A stretch of 64,000 bases of DNA, from positions 62,001 through 126,000 of the forward strand of contig NZ_JAZHFS010000004.1 of NCBI RefSeq assembly GCF_036541405.1. Direction: 5' to 3'. The DNA comes from Clostridium_AD frigoriphilum (GTDB lineage: Bacteria; Bacillota; Clostridia; Clostridiales; Clostridiaceae). Below, piece after piece: positions 43,413 to 50,239 of the stretch. The translations under genes and the position numbers were made by a program. Every line of letters starts with the position of its first letter. The stretch's first letter is position 1. Under the pieces are notes generated by a model. The model saw only the letters and a list, made by a program, of their open reading frames with translations, was not told where the DNA came from and made no database searches.

Positions 43413-43476
43413 AATCTATCCACTCCTGATCTATATCTATTAATGATACTGCACTCCCATATATTTCTTCAAACAT
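43405..43476 (-). CDS. 23-codon leader ORF overlapping the JetA-like start
   Basis: ATG at 43476, preceded eight bases earlier by AAAGGA, opens a frame of 23 codons (MFEEIYGSAVSLIDIDQ...) ending in TAA at 43407-43405, just past the TTG start of the JetA-like gene in another frame. The JetA-like Shine-Dalgarno GGAGTGG is inside this ORF. The layout suggests a translated leader that couples or tunes expression of the operon. The peptide has no recognised family. Confidence 0.5.
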   Translation of the reverse strand: MFEEIYGSAVSLIDIDQEWIDFE

Positions 43477-43572
43477 GAGGTTTTTCCTTTCTTTAGATCT
43501 TATATAATCTACTTATATTATAAAGCATATGGTTATTTTTTTCATTAATAATATTCAAAACTTATAATTCAT

Positions 43573-43606
43573 AAAAATGAGCTGCCTTTTGTAAGGCAGC
43601 TCATTT
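43573..43606 (-). terminator. Terminator of the Cys-rich repeat gene
   Basis: 14-base perfect arms (AAATGAGCTGCCTT, 43575-43588, complement 43593-43606), 4-base loop, then TTTTTA on the reverse strand. Confidence 0.88.
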
Positions 43607-43688
43607 GATATCTATATCAATAATTCACAAATAAAATAATAGCTTTATTTATGAATTCCCTTATATCTTGTCCAACTTTTAAATAAGA

Positions 43689-43940
43689 TCAACCGCACTT
43701 GTTACATTCATGTTTTTCACACTTATTATACTCATGTTTCTTGCATTTTTCACATTCATGTTTCTCACACTTTTCACATTCATATTTGTCCCACTTATTG
43801 CATTCAGGGTTTTTATACTTTTCGCATTCAGGTTTCTGATGCTTACAACATTCATATTTCGCACATTTATTATATTCATGCCTACCATGCTTTTTATATT
43901 CATCATCTTCGCTCATATCAGACTGCCAATAACTATACAT
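43689..43940 (-). CDS. Cys/His-rich octapeptide-repeat protein
   Basis: An 83-residue protein. After about 15 residues (MYSYWQSDMSEDDEY) it consists of eight consecutive octads of the form [EN]Kx(2)K[HYP]E[CY] (for example EKCEKHEC, NKWDKYEC, EKYKNPEC), ending NKCG. The regular Cys, His and acidic residues suggest metal binding or a cross-linked structural (perhaps spore-coat) protein; no family is recognised. AGGAGG lies eight bases before the ATG at 43940; an upstream extension to 43964 has no such site. An overlapping frame at 43679-43906 is a shadow of the repeat. It has its own terminator. Confidence 0.75.
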   Translation of the reverse strand: MYSYWQSDMSEDDEYKKHGRHEYNKCAKYECCKHQKPECEKYKNPECNKWDKYECEKCEKHECEKCKKHEYNKCEKHECNKCG

Positions 43941-44205
43941 AATTTTACCTCCTAGCAGTTTCATTGTTTAACCTGCTACCATAGGTTATTCAGCTCAATA
44001 TAAACTGTGACATAAAACAATATACAATTTTTTCATTGTAATCAAATAAAACCCACTAGTAAATAAACTTTAGGATGCGCTTAACTTCCGTTCATGACAT
44101 AAAAATGACATTTTAGGGTGTTTTACTTGTATTATGGTTTTTTATAAGGCATTATGTAAATACTGCTTGTTAAAATTCAAATAATGAAATGATTGGTGAT
44201 AAATT

Positions 44206-45057
44206 GTGATAAATGTTGAAAAAAGAAAAAAAAGAAGAATAAGAAAAAGAAGAAAAAGAAAGTTTGGTTTAATACTATCAGTTATAATTATAGTTATTCT
44301 GTCATGTTTAATATTTTATATTAATAGCAATAGTAAAGTAAAGAAAGTCCTTCCTGCTAATGCAGAAAACAGCTTAAAAAAAAGTGTAGTAGCACCAAAA
44401 AAAGTGACTTTAAAACCAAAGTTAAAACCACCAACCGCAGATTTTTATAAACATATTTACAAGTCAGATGGACATAAAGTAGCCTATCTTACTTTTGATG
44501 ATGGGCCTTCTGACAACAATACTCCTGTGATTTTAAAGACTTTAGATAAATATAATATAAAGGCAACTTTTTTTATAGTGGGTAATATGGCAATAAAATA
44601 TCCTAATTTGGTAAAGAAAGAATTAGCGGCTGGACACTCCATTGGGAACCATTCATATTCACATAACTATAATTATATTTACTCTAACACTAACACTTTT
44701 ATAAGTGATATTAACAAATGTGATACTATATTAAAATCGATCCTTGGTAGTAATTTCAGTACTAAATTAGTAAGATTTCCAGGCGGATCATTTGGTGGAA
44801 AACTAAAACCTTTTAGAGAATCACTTAATAGTGCTGGATACAATTATGTTGATTGGAATGATTTAACTGGTGATGCAGAAGGACAAAATATCCCAGTATC
44901 TAAATTACTAAGTAACCTAAAAAAGAATACTGAGGGAAAAGACCATGTAGTTATTTTAATGCACGATTTCTTTACGAAATCAACAACTGCCCAAGCATTA
45001 CCACAAGTTATTGAATATTTAAAATCTCAAAAATATTCATTTAAAACACTTAATTAA
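44206..45057 (+). CDS. Polysaccharide deacetylase (NodB/CE4 family)
   Basis: A 283-residue membrane-anchored enzyme that probably N-deacetylates peptidoglycan or another chitin-like polymer. It has a very basic N-terminal tail (RKKRRIRKRRKRK), one membrane helix (about 20-42) and a Lys/Pro-rich linker. The NodB domain follows with LTFDDGPSD (catalytic Asp and metal Asp), HSYSH (metal His pair), RFPGGSFGG and ILMHD. All catalytic motifs are present. The GTG start at 44206 has a weak ribosome binding site, so the exact start is uncertain. It is monocistronic with a downstream terminator and precedes a c-di-AMP-controlled cell-wall hydrolase. Confidence 0.92.
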   Translation: MINVEKRKKRRIRKRRKRKFGLILSVIIIVILSCLIFYINSNSKVKKVLPANAENSLKKSVVAPKKVTLKPKLKPPTADFYKHIYKSDGHKVAYLTFDDGPSDNNTPVILKTLDKYNIKATFFIVGNMAIKYPNLVKKELAAGHSIGNHSYSHNYNYIYSNTNTFISDINKCDTILKSILGSNFSTKLVRFPGGSFGGKLKPFRESLNSAGYNYVDWNDLTGDAEGQNIPVSKLLSNLKKNTEGKDHVVILMHDFFTKSTTAQALPQVIEYLKSQKYSFKTLN

Positions 45058-45071
45058 ATAATTTTATAAAA

Positions 45072-45112
45072 AAATAGAACCCATGGATAATATTTATCCA
45101 TGGGCTCTATTT
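45072..45112 (+). terminator. Terminator of the deacetylase gene
   Basis: A long stem with CCCATGGATAA and complement (45072-45090 and 45094-45112, one mismatch), loop TAT, ending in TATTTC. Confidence 0.75.
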
Positions 45113-45591
45113 CTGTTAGCCCCATGCACACGTCACTTGGTACATTTTTGAATCTCTGCATGAATGCCTCATTAAATTATCTTTAATAAAATACAGCACG
45201 AAAATATGTGAAAATTATGGGTTAATTGCAATTTTACAAAAAGTTCACATTTAATATTTAGTTAGTATTAAATTTAGAACTACAACATTTAACTGATGAA
45301 AAGATATTACAAATAATTCAAATAAGATTCAATCCATAACTACTAACAATTAGAGAGCTATTACAAAATTAAAAATGGTTAAATAATAATAGCCGCAGAT
45401 TAGCTATCAGGTATCATTATTAACTTTTTTAATATGTTAACAATTATTGAATGATTACCCATATATTTAAGTTTTATAGCATGTGATAACGATTTCAAAT
45501 ACTTCTTAATCCCCCTTGTGGTAAGGATAGGAGAAAACATATTATTTACTTTTTCTACATAAACCCGGCGTAAATCTTTAAATAGCCCAAA
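45113..45591. other. Non-coding stretch upstream of the riboswitch promoter
   Basis: No called gene. On the reverse strand a frame open from about 45618 to a stop at 45400 encodes CQFGLFKDLRRVYVEK, then NMFSPILTTRGIKKYLK, without a start or ribosome binding site, and it runs across the riboswitch promoter. It reads like a gene remnant but I do not recognise it. Confidence 0.35.
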
Positions 45592-45620
45592 TTGACATTT
45601 TTTAAGGGCTGTATTATTAT
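45592..45620 (+). promoter_or_regulatory. Promoter of the c-di-AMP riboswitch transcript
   Basis: TTGACA (45592-45597), 17-base spacer, TATTAT (45615-45620). The expected start is near 45627, directly before the aptamer core. Confidence 0.8.
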
Positions 45621-45621
45621 A

Positions 45622-45745
45622 TCAAAGTAGCCGAATCTTCTAAAAGAAGTACCGGGGATTTAATTTTGGGGTGAAACTTGATTCACAAAGTGGGGTACCT
45701 CTACCCTAACCCGTCAACTAACCTGGAAGGCATTAGGAGGAATTA
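45622..45745 (+). promoter_or_regulatory. c-di-AMP riboswitch (ydaO/yuaA type)
   Basis: The conserved blocks of the ydaO-yuaA aptamer occur in order: AGCCGAATC, ACCGGGG, TTGGGGTGAA, GGGTACCTCTACCC, then AACCCGTCAACTAACCT. This class binds cyclic di-AMP and usually turns expression off. Cell-wall hydrolases are frequent targets, as here. No terminator hairpin separates the aptamer from the AGGAGG at 45735-45740, only about 10 bases after the last core block, so control of translation through the closing stem is more likely than premature termination. The ends are approximate. Confidence 0.9.
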
Positions 45746-45748
45746 ATT

Positions 45749-46396
45749 ATTAAATTTAAAAGCTATAAATCAATTTTTTTAACATCAGCACTAACAATTG
45801 GTATTTCAATAATTTCATCACAAAATATATTTGCAGCGACCTTAACAACTAAAAATTATACTGTGAAAAGTGGAGATACTTTATCTAAAATAGCGCAAAA
45901 ATATAAGGAATCATTAACTACTCTAAGGAAAGCTAATAACAAATGGAATGATTCTATTTTTCCTGGACAAGTTCTCAAGGTTTCAGAGACAACTAGCGCT
46001 ACTGTAAAAAAAAGTGTATCTAGTTTAAAGGCAGTAACACCAAGTGCCAAAAAATACACAGCAAGCGATTTAAACTTACTAGCTAGATTAATAACTGCGG
46101 AAGCCGGAGGAGAGTCATATATTGCTCAGGTTGCTGTGGGTGCAGTAGTTATGAATAGGGTTAAGAGCAGCAGATTCCCAAATTCAATTAGTGCTGTAAT
46201 TAATCAAAAGTATAACGGTTCTTATCAATTTACCTGTGTACAAAATGGAAACATTAAAAGACCTGCACCTGCGAGCGATGTTAAAGCTGCAATTGCAGCA
46301 ATTAATGGAACTAATCCAATAAAAAATGCATTGTTTTTTAATAATGGCATTAAAAAATCAGGTTCCATAAAAATCGGTAATATGATATTTATGTAG
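45749..46396 (+). CDS. Secreted LysM and SleB-type cell-wall hydrolase, apparent ATT start
   Basis: Read from 45749 the protein has a signal peptide (KFKSYKSIFLTSALTIGIS, cleavage near FAA at 28-30), a LysM domain (about 37-80, YTVKSGDTLSKIAQKY) and a SleB/CwlJ hydrolase_2 domain (about 108-215, ARLITAEAGGESYIAQVAVG, with the predicted catalytic Glu). The first standard start in frame is GTG 45863, inside the LysM domain and lacking a ribosome binding site. AGGAGG at 45735-45740 points to ATT 45749 (or ATT 45746). No ATG/GTG/TTG fits. It may be a true AUU start, or an inactive start. The gene follows the c-di-AMP riboswitch. Confidence 0.78.
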   Translation: MKFKSYKSIFLTSALTIGISIISSQNIFAATLTTKNYTVKSGDTLSKIAQKYKESLTTLRKANNKWNDSIFPGQVLKVSETTSATVKKSVSSLKAVTPSAKKYTASDLNLLARLITAEAGGESYIAQVAVGAVVMNRVKSSRFPNSISAVINQKYNGSYQFTCVQNGNIKRPAPASDVKAAIAAINGTNPIKNALFFNNGIKKSGSIKIGNMIFM

Positions 46397-46402
46397 TCTA
46401 TA

Positions 46403-46447
46403 AAATAAGAACCCTTTTTATAATAAATATAAAAAGAGTTCTTATTT
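46403..46447. terminator. Bidirectional terminator
   Basis: 20-base arms with mismatches (AAATAAGAAC outer part, 46403-46422 and 46428-46447) and a 5-base loop between convergent genes, with T-runs on both sides. Confidence 0.8.
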
Positions 46448-46452
46448 TTTAC

Positions 46453-46863
46453 TTACCCTAGAATACGAAGTTCAAATTCCTTATTGCAACTAGGACATTT
46501 TACTGTATGTTTTCCCCTCAATCGTTTCAAACGAAGCATCTTCTTGCAATGTGGACATTTGCGAAAACGATGTGTTTTAATTTCTTTAATTCTGCGAAGC
46601 TCAAAAGATCCTTTTGATTTAATAGGTTTAAAAAACTTCATAAATTTTTCATTTTCCAGATTTCTTTTGTAAATATTTCGAGACAATGCTCTAAAAACAA
46701 TCAGGATCAAAATAGCAAACATCAAAACGCTGATAATATCAGAACTAATAAAAGCATTAACAATTACCAAAACAAAATATATAGCAATCAAAGCAATATA
46801 CAGTTGATCCGTACCATATCTTCCATACATAAATTGTGCTAACTTATTTTTAAAATTTCCCAT
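46453..46863 (-). CDS. Membrane protein with C-terminal zinc ribbon
   Basis: A 136-residue protein with two membrane segments (about residues 21-65), a basic stretch, and a C-terminal zinc ribbon formed by CPHCKKML and CPSCNKEF. GGAG lies eight bases before the ATG at 46863; the GTG at 46872 overlaps that site. It begins 30 bases after the J-domain gene and is the last gene of the DnaK2 operon. Function unknown; a membrane-tethered partner for the chaperone module is inference. Confidence 0.75.
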   Translation of the reverse strand: MGNFKNKLAQFMYGRYGTDQLYIALIAIYFVLVIVNAFISSDIISVLMFAILILIVFRALSRNIYKRNLENEKFMKFFKPIKSKGSFELRRIKEIKTHRFRKCPHCKKMLRLKRLRGKHTVKCPSCNKEFELRILG

Positions 46864-46893
46864 TCTATTCACTCCTTATTAATATTTTTCTCA

Positions 46894-47559
46894 TCAGCAC
46901 CCACAGAACAGTTTCGCAAAACAAAGACCTAAGCATATCTTACTTAAACTTATTGTTGGCATGCCAAAATCCTGACTCTGTTGCTGATACACACGACCAC
47001 CATTTTGTACTTGGTTTAATAATCTTTGATATTCAAGATTGTTTGGTTCCATTTGCACTGCTGTTTTTGCGTGATTTAGTGTTGTAATTGTATTGCCTAA
47101 CCCTGAGTTAGCAATTGCACTGTAATAGTACCAATTTGCATTCCTAGTTGTGATATCGTTAAGCACATTAAGTGCCTCATTATAATATCCAGCATTCAAA
47201 TAACTAGTAACCGAATCAAATTCGGAATATTCATGTCTTTGGTTCTGACCACCATTAAAAGAACCAAATCCTTCAAAAGGGTTGAAGTCTCTAAATGGAT
47301 TCTCTCCCCCATAAGAATTATTCCCATTACCATATGAACTTTGGTCACTAGAAGCTCCTCCACTATTATTTTGGGTAGTTTCCCCTCTTTTTATCTGTTC
47401 GTAAGCAGCGTTAATCTCACTCATTTTTCTTGTGGCATCTTTATCTCCTTGATTCAAGTCTGGATGGTATTTTTTCGCTAGTTTGCGATAAGCTTTAGTA
47501 ATTTCTTCTTTTGAATCATTTGAAGAAACACCAAGCACTTCGTAAGGATCTGATATCAT
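46894..47559 (-). CDS. J-domain (DnaJ-like) co-chaperone
   Basis: A 221-residue protein. Residues 4-60 form a J-domain with the essential HPD motif (AKKYHPDLNQG). A Gly/Asn/Phe-rich linker follows (GGENPFRDFNPFEGFG), then TPR-like helices (about 115-190), and a hydrophobic Cys-rich end (GLCFAKLFCGC). The zinc-finger and client-binding domains of canonical DnaJ are absent, so it is a specialised J-protein. Its ATG overlaps the stop of the DUF5685 gene (TAATG), so translation is coupled. The obvious Hsp70 partner is the DnaK-like protein encoded at 48418-50169. Confidence 0.88.
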   Translation of the reverse strand: MISDPYEVLGVSSNDSKEEITKAYRKLAKKYHPDLNQGDKDATRKMSEINAAYEQIKRGETTQNNSGGASSDQSSYGNGNNSYGGENPFRDFNPFEGFGSFNGGQNQRHEYSEFDSVTSYLNAGYYNEALNVLNDITTRNANWYYYSAIANSGLGNTITTLNHAKTAVQMEPNNLEYQRLLNQVQNGGRVYQQQSQDFGMPTISLSKICLGLCFAKLFCGC

Positions 47560-48377
47560 TATTTGTGCACCCCTTTTGCCTTGTTTTTTTCTGCTTCATA
47601 CCTTGACCAGACACCTGAATACAGAATATTTTCAATTAATCCCTTGTCTTGATCAATTGGCAACCTTTTATAATTTTCAATGCAGTCAGCCATAAGCAGA
47701 TTTAAAATGTCATAAAATTTTTCAGATGATGATGTTATCATCGGATTATATCGCTCATTTTTTATATCAGACTTTAAATCCATACAACCATCCATTATAT
47801 AAATAAACTTGCCAAGTGATGTTCCAAATGTTCGTAATTTATCAGCATATTCATCTTCCCTTAAAACGAAAATTTCGCCCATTAGTTCCCCAAAACATTT
47901 TGCAGGAACATCGGGGTTAAGCTCTCCTGATTTTTCGATTTCATAAAGCTCACAAAGACACTTGCGAATTACCTTACATTGATTTGGATATTGCCTTTCA
48001 ATGCGCTTGTATTGACGTTCAAACAGTTTTGCCGCGCTAAGTGAAAGTATATTTCTATCATCTGTCCAATCGTCAAGAAAATTATAATAGGCAAGTACAA
48101 CATTCATGTCAGCACCATACTTTGTAATTTCATTTTGACAATATTCATGTGGCTTCAAAGGATGGATGATGCATCTCTCAGTTTGCATTTGTGTATCAGT
48201 CTTATAAAGTGCAGAAAGAAACAAAACAAGAAAAGTCATGTCATAAGTGAGTGTGAAACGGCTTATTATTCCGTGACGTGTTCCTAGTGTCTTACATAAC
48301 CCGCAATAAAATGCTCTATATTGTTGTTTTTCTTCAATTGTTAACTTATCCGCATTCACCACTACATAACCAAACAT
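47559..48377 (-). CDS. DUF5685 family protein
   Basis: A 272-residue, mainly helical, Cys-rich protein opening MFGYVVVN, with FYCGLCKTLG near residue 25 and NFLDDWTDDRN around 115. The pattern of an Asp-rich motif and helices recalls isoprenoid-synthase-like helical bundles, but no function is established that I know of. I recall DUF5685 proteins near J-domain and Hsp70 genes in Clostridia. The start at 48377 follows GGCGGG; GTG 48386 is an alternative. It lies between DnaK2 and the J-protein, coupled to the latter. Confidence 0.75.
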   Translation of the reverse strand: MFGYVVVNADKLTIEEKQQYRAFYCGLCKTLGTRHGIISRFTLTYDMTFLVLFLSALYKTDTQMQTERCIIHPLKPHEYCQNEITKYGADMNVVLAYYNFLDDWTDDRNILSLSAAKLFERQYKRIERQYPNQCKVIRKCLCELYEIEKSGELNPDVPAKCFGELMGEIFVLREDEYADKLRTFGTSLGKFIYIMDGCMDLKSDIKNERYNPMITSSSEKFYDILNLLMADCIENYKRLPIDQDKGLIENILYSGVWSRYEAEKNKAKGVHK

Positions 48378-48417
48378 ACTATTCACCCGCCTTATTTATA
48401 TACTTCACCTACAACTG

Positions 48418-50169
48418 TTATTTTTCATTATTACCTGTGGTATCTGAAATATCATCATGTGGCCCTTTCTGATCCATTTCTTCTAACACTTTAGATAACT
48501 CATTTACGGCTTCAACCATTTGAGTTTTATCTTTGCTCTTCAATGCTTTCTTGGTGTTTTTAACAGATTCTTTTATCACTAAGCTATCATTTTTATCAAG
48601 CTTTTTCATAATTACTGATGCCTTATAAATTAACTGTTCCGCCTGATCTTTTATTGTGGCTTCTTCTTTATTTTTTGCATCCTCGCTAGAAAACTGCTTT
48701 GCATCAAGAATAGCTTGATCAATTTCAGACTGACTAAGGTTTGAAGTAGCAGTAATATTAATATTTTGTTCTTTGCCAGTTCCCAAATCTTTCGCAGATA
48801 CATTTACAATACCATTTGCATCAATACTAAATGATACCTCAATCTGTGGAACGCCTCTTAGTGCACGGCGAATACCTTTTAGTTTAAATTTACCTAATGT
48901 TTTATTATGAGATGCCATTTCACGTTCACCCTGCAAAACATGAATTTCAACAGAAGTTTGAAAATTACCGCTCGTAGTGAAAACTTGGCTCCTTTTTATT
49001 GGAAGAGTTGTGTTACGATCAATAATTCTCGAAAAAACTCCTCCCATAGTTTCGATACCTAGAGAAAGTGGTGTTACATCCAAAAGTAATAAGCCTTTTA
49101 CAACACCTACAAGGACCCCACCTTGAAATGCAGCACCCATAGCAACACATTCATCAGGATTAATACCTTTAAACGGTTCTTTGCCTATAAACTTTTTAAC
49201 GCTCGCTTGCACTGCTGGAATACGACTAGACCCTCCCACGAGTAAAACCTTGCTGATTTCTGATATACTGAGCCCAGAATCACGCATTGCCTGGTGCATC
49301 GGATCCATTGTGGCCTCCACAAGTTTCATTGTAAGTTCATCAAATTTTGCCCTTGTTAATGTAATATTCATATGTACTGGACCTGACTTATTTGAAGTAA
49401 TAAAGGGAAGATTTACCTCAGTTGATGTCATACCGCTCAGTTCAACTTTTGCTATTTCTGCCGCTTCCTTTACACGTTGCATAGCAGTAGGGTCTTTTTT
49501 AATATTAAAATGGTTTTCCTTTTTAAATTCATCTGCAAGATAATCAACCACGCAGCTATCAAAATCATCACCACCTAAACGATTATTTCCTGCAGTAGCA
49601 AGTACTTCAATAACTCCATTATTGATATCAAGAATAGACACATCAAATGTGCCTCCTCCAAAATCGTACACAATCACTTTTTGAGGTGTTTCTTTATCTA
49701 CACCATAAGCAACTGCGGCTGCTGTTGGCTCGTTAATGATTCGTTGTACATTTAAGCCAGCGATTTTACCTGCATCTTTAGTTGCTTGCCTTTGTGCATC
49801 TGTGAAATATGCAGGTACTGTAATTACAGCATCACTTACAGTTTCACCCAGATAGCTTTCTGCATCAGTTTTAAGTTTTTGAAGTATCATTGCAGAAAGT
49901 TCTTGTGGTGAATACTTCTTACCATCAATATTAGCCCTGTAATCACTACCCATTTCACGCTTTATTGAGCTTATTGTACGCTCATGATTAGTAACTATCT
50001 GATGTTTTGCAGGCTCACCTATTAAACGTTCGCCTGTTTTAGAAAATGCAATTATGGATGGAGTTGTGCGGCCACCCTCTGCATTAGGAATTATGACAGC
50101 CTCCCCGCCTTCCATTACAGCCACACAAGAATTTGTTGTACCTAAATCAATACCTATTACTTTAGACAT
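48418..50169 (-). CDS. Hsp70 family chaperone (second DnaK-type protein)
   Basis: A 583-residue cytoplasmic ATPase chaperone. GIDLGTTNSCVAVMEGG opens the actin-like ATPase domain, which also shows YDFGGGTFDVS and LVGGSSRIPAVQ. The linker (LLLLDVTPLSLGIET) and beta-sandwich substrate domain follow, with a somewhat short helical lid ending in a non-canonical tail. In the linker region canonical DnaK has GDVKDVLLLDVTP; here it is GVVKGLLLLDVTP. AAGGAG precedes the ATG. No grpE, hrcA or CIRCE element is present. It is co-directional with DUF5685, J-domain and zinc-ribbon genes, so this is probably a dedicated Hsp70 system rather than the housekeeping DnaK. Confidence 0.93.
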   Translation of the reverse strand: MSKVIGIDLGTTNSCVAVMEGGEAVIIPNAEGGRTTPSIIAFSKTGERLIGEPAKHQIVTNHERTISSIKREMGSDYRANIDGKKYSPQELSAMILQKLKTDAESYLGETVSDAVITVPAYFTDAQRQATKDAGKIAGLNVQRIINEPTAAAVAYGVDKETPQKVIVYDFGGGTFDVSILDINNGVIEVLATAGNNRLGGDDFDSCVVDYLADEFKKENHFNIKKDPTAMQRVKEAAEIAKVELSGMTSTEVNLPFITSNKSGPVHMNITLTRAKFDELTMKLVEATMDPMHQAMRDSGLSISEISKVLLVGGSSRIPAVQASVKKFIGKEPFKGINPDECVAMGAAFQGGVLVGVVKGLLLLDVTPLSLGIETMGGVFSRIIDRNTTLPIKRSQVFTTSGNFQTSVEIHVLQGEREMASHNKTLGKFKLKGIRRALRGVPQIEVSFSIDANGIVNVSAKDLGTGKEQNINITATSNLSQSEIDQAILDAKQFSSEDAKNKEEATIKDQAEQLIYKASVIMKKLDKNDSLVIKESVKNTKKALKSKDKTQMVEAVNELSKVLEEMDQKGPHDDISDTTGNNEK

Positions 50170-50239
50170 AATGTTCTCTCCTTTATATTATAAAATATTT
50201 TCTTTCAAATAACGTATAGTCCGATAATTTTTATATTAA

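Noticed and set aside
43679..43906. Second reverse frame with NMNV-type repeats overlapping the Cys-rich gene
   Set aside because: It is the periodic DNA of the octapeptide gene read in another frame; the other frame has the proper ribosome binding site.
45400..45618. Reverse open frame with protein-like composition (LRRVYVEK, ILTTRGIKKYLK)
   Set aside because: No start or ribosome binding site, crosses the riboswitch promoter and matches no family I know; noted only as a possible remnant.
50170..50239. Possible CIRCE element before the second dnaK
   Set aside because: No TTAGCACTC-N9-GAGTGCTAA-like inverted repeat was found.
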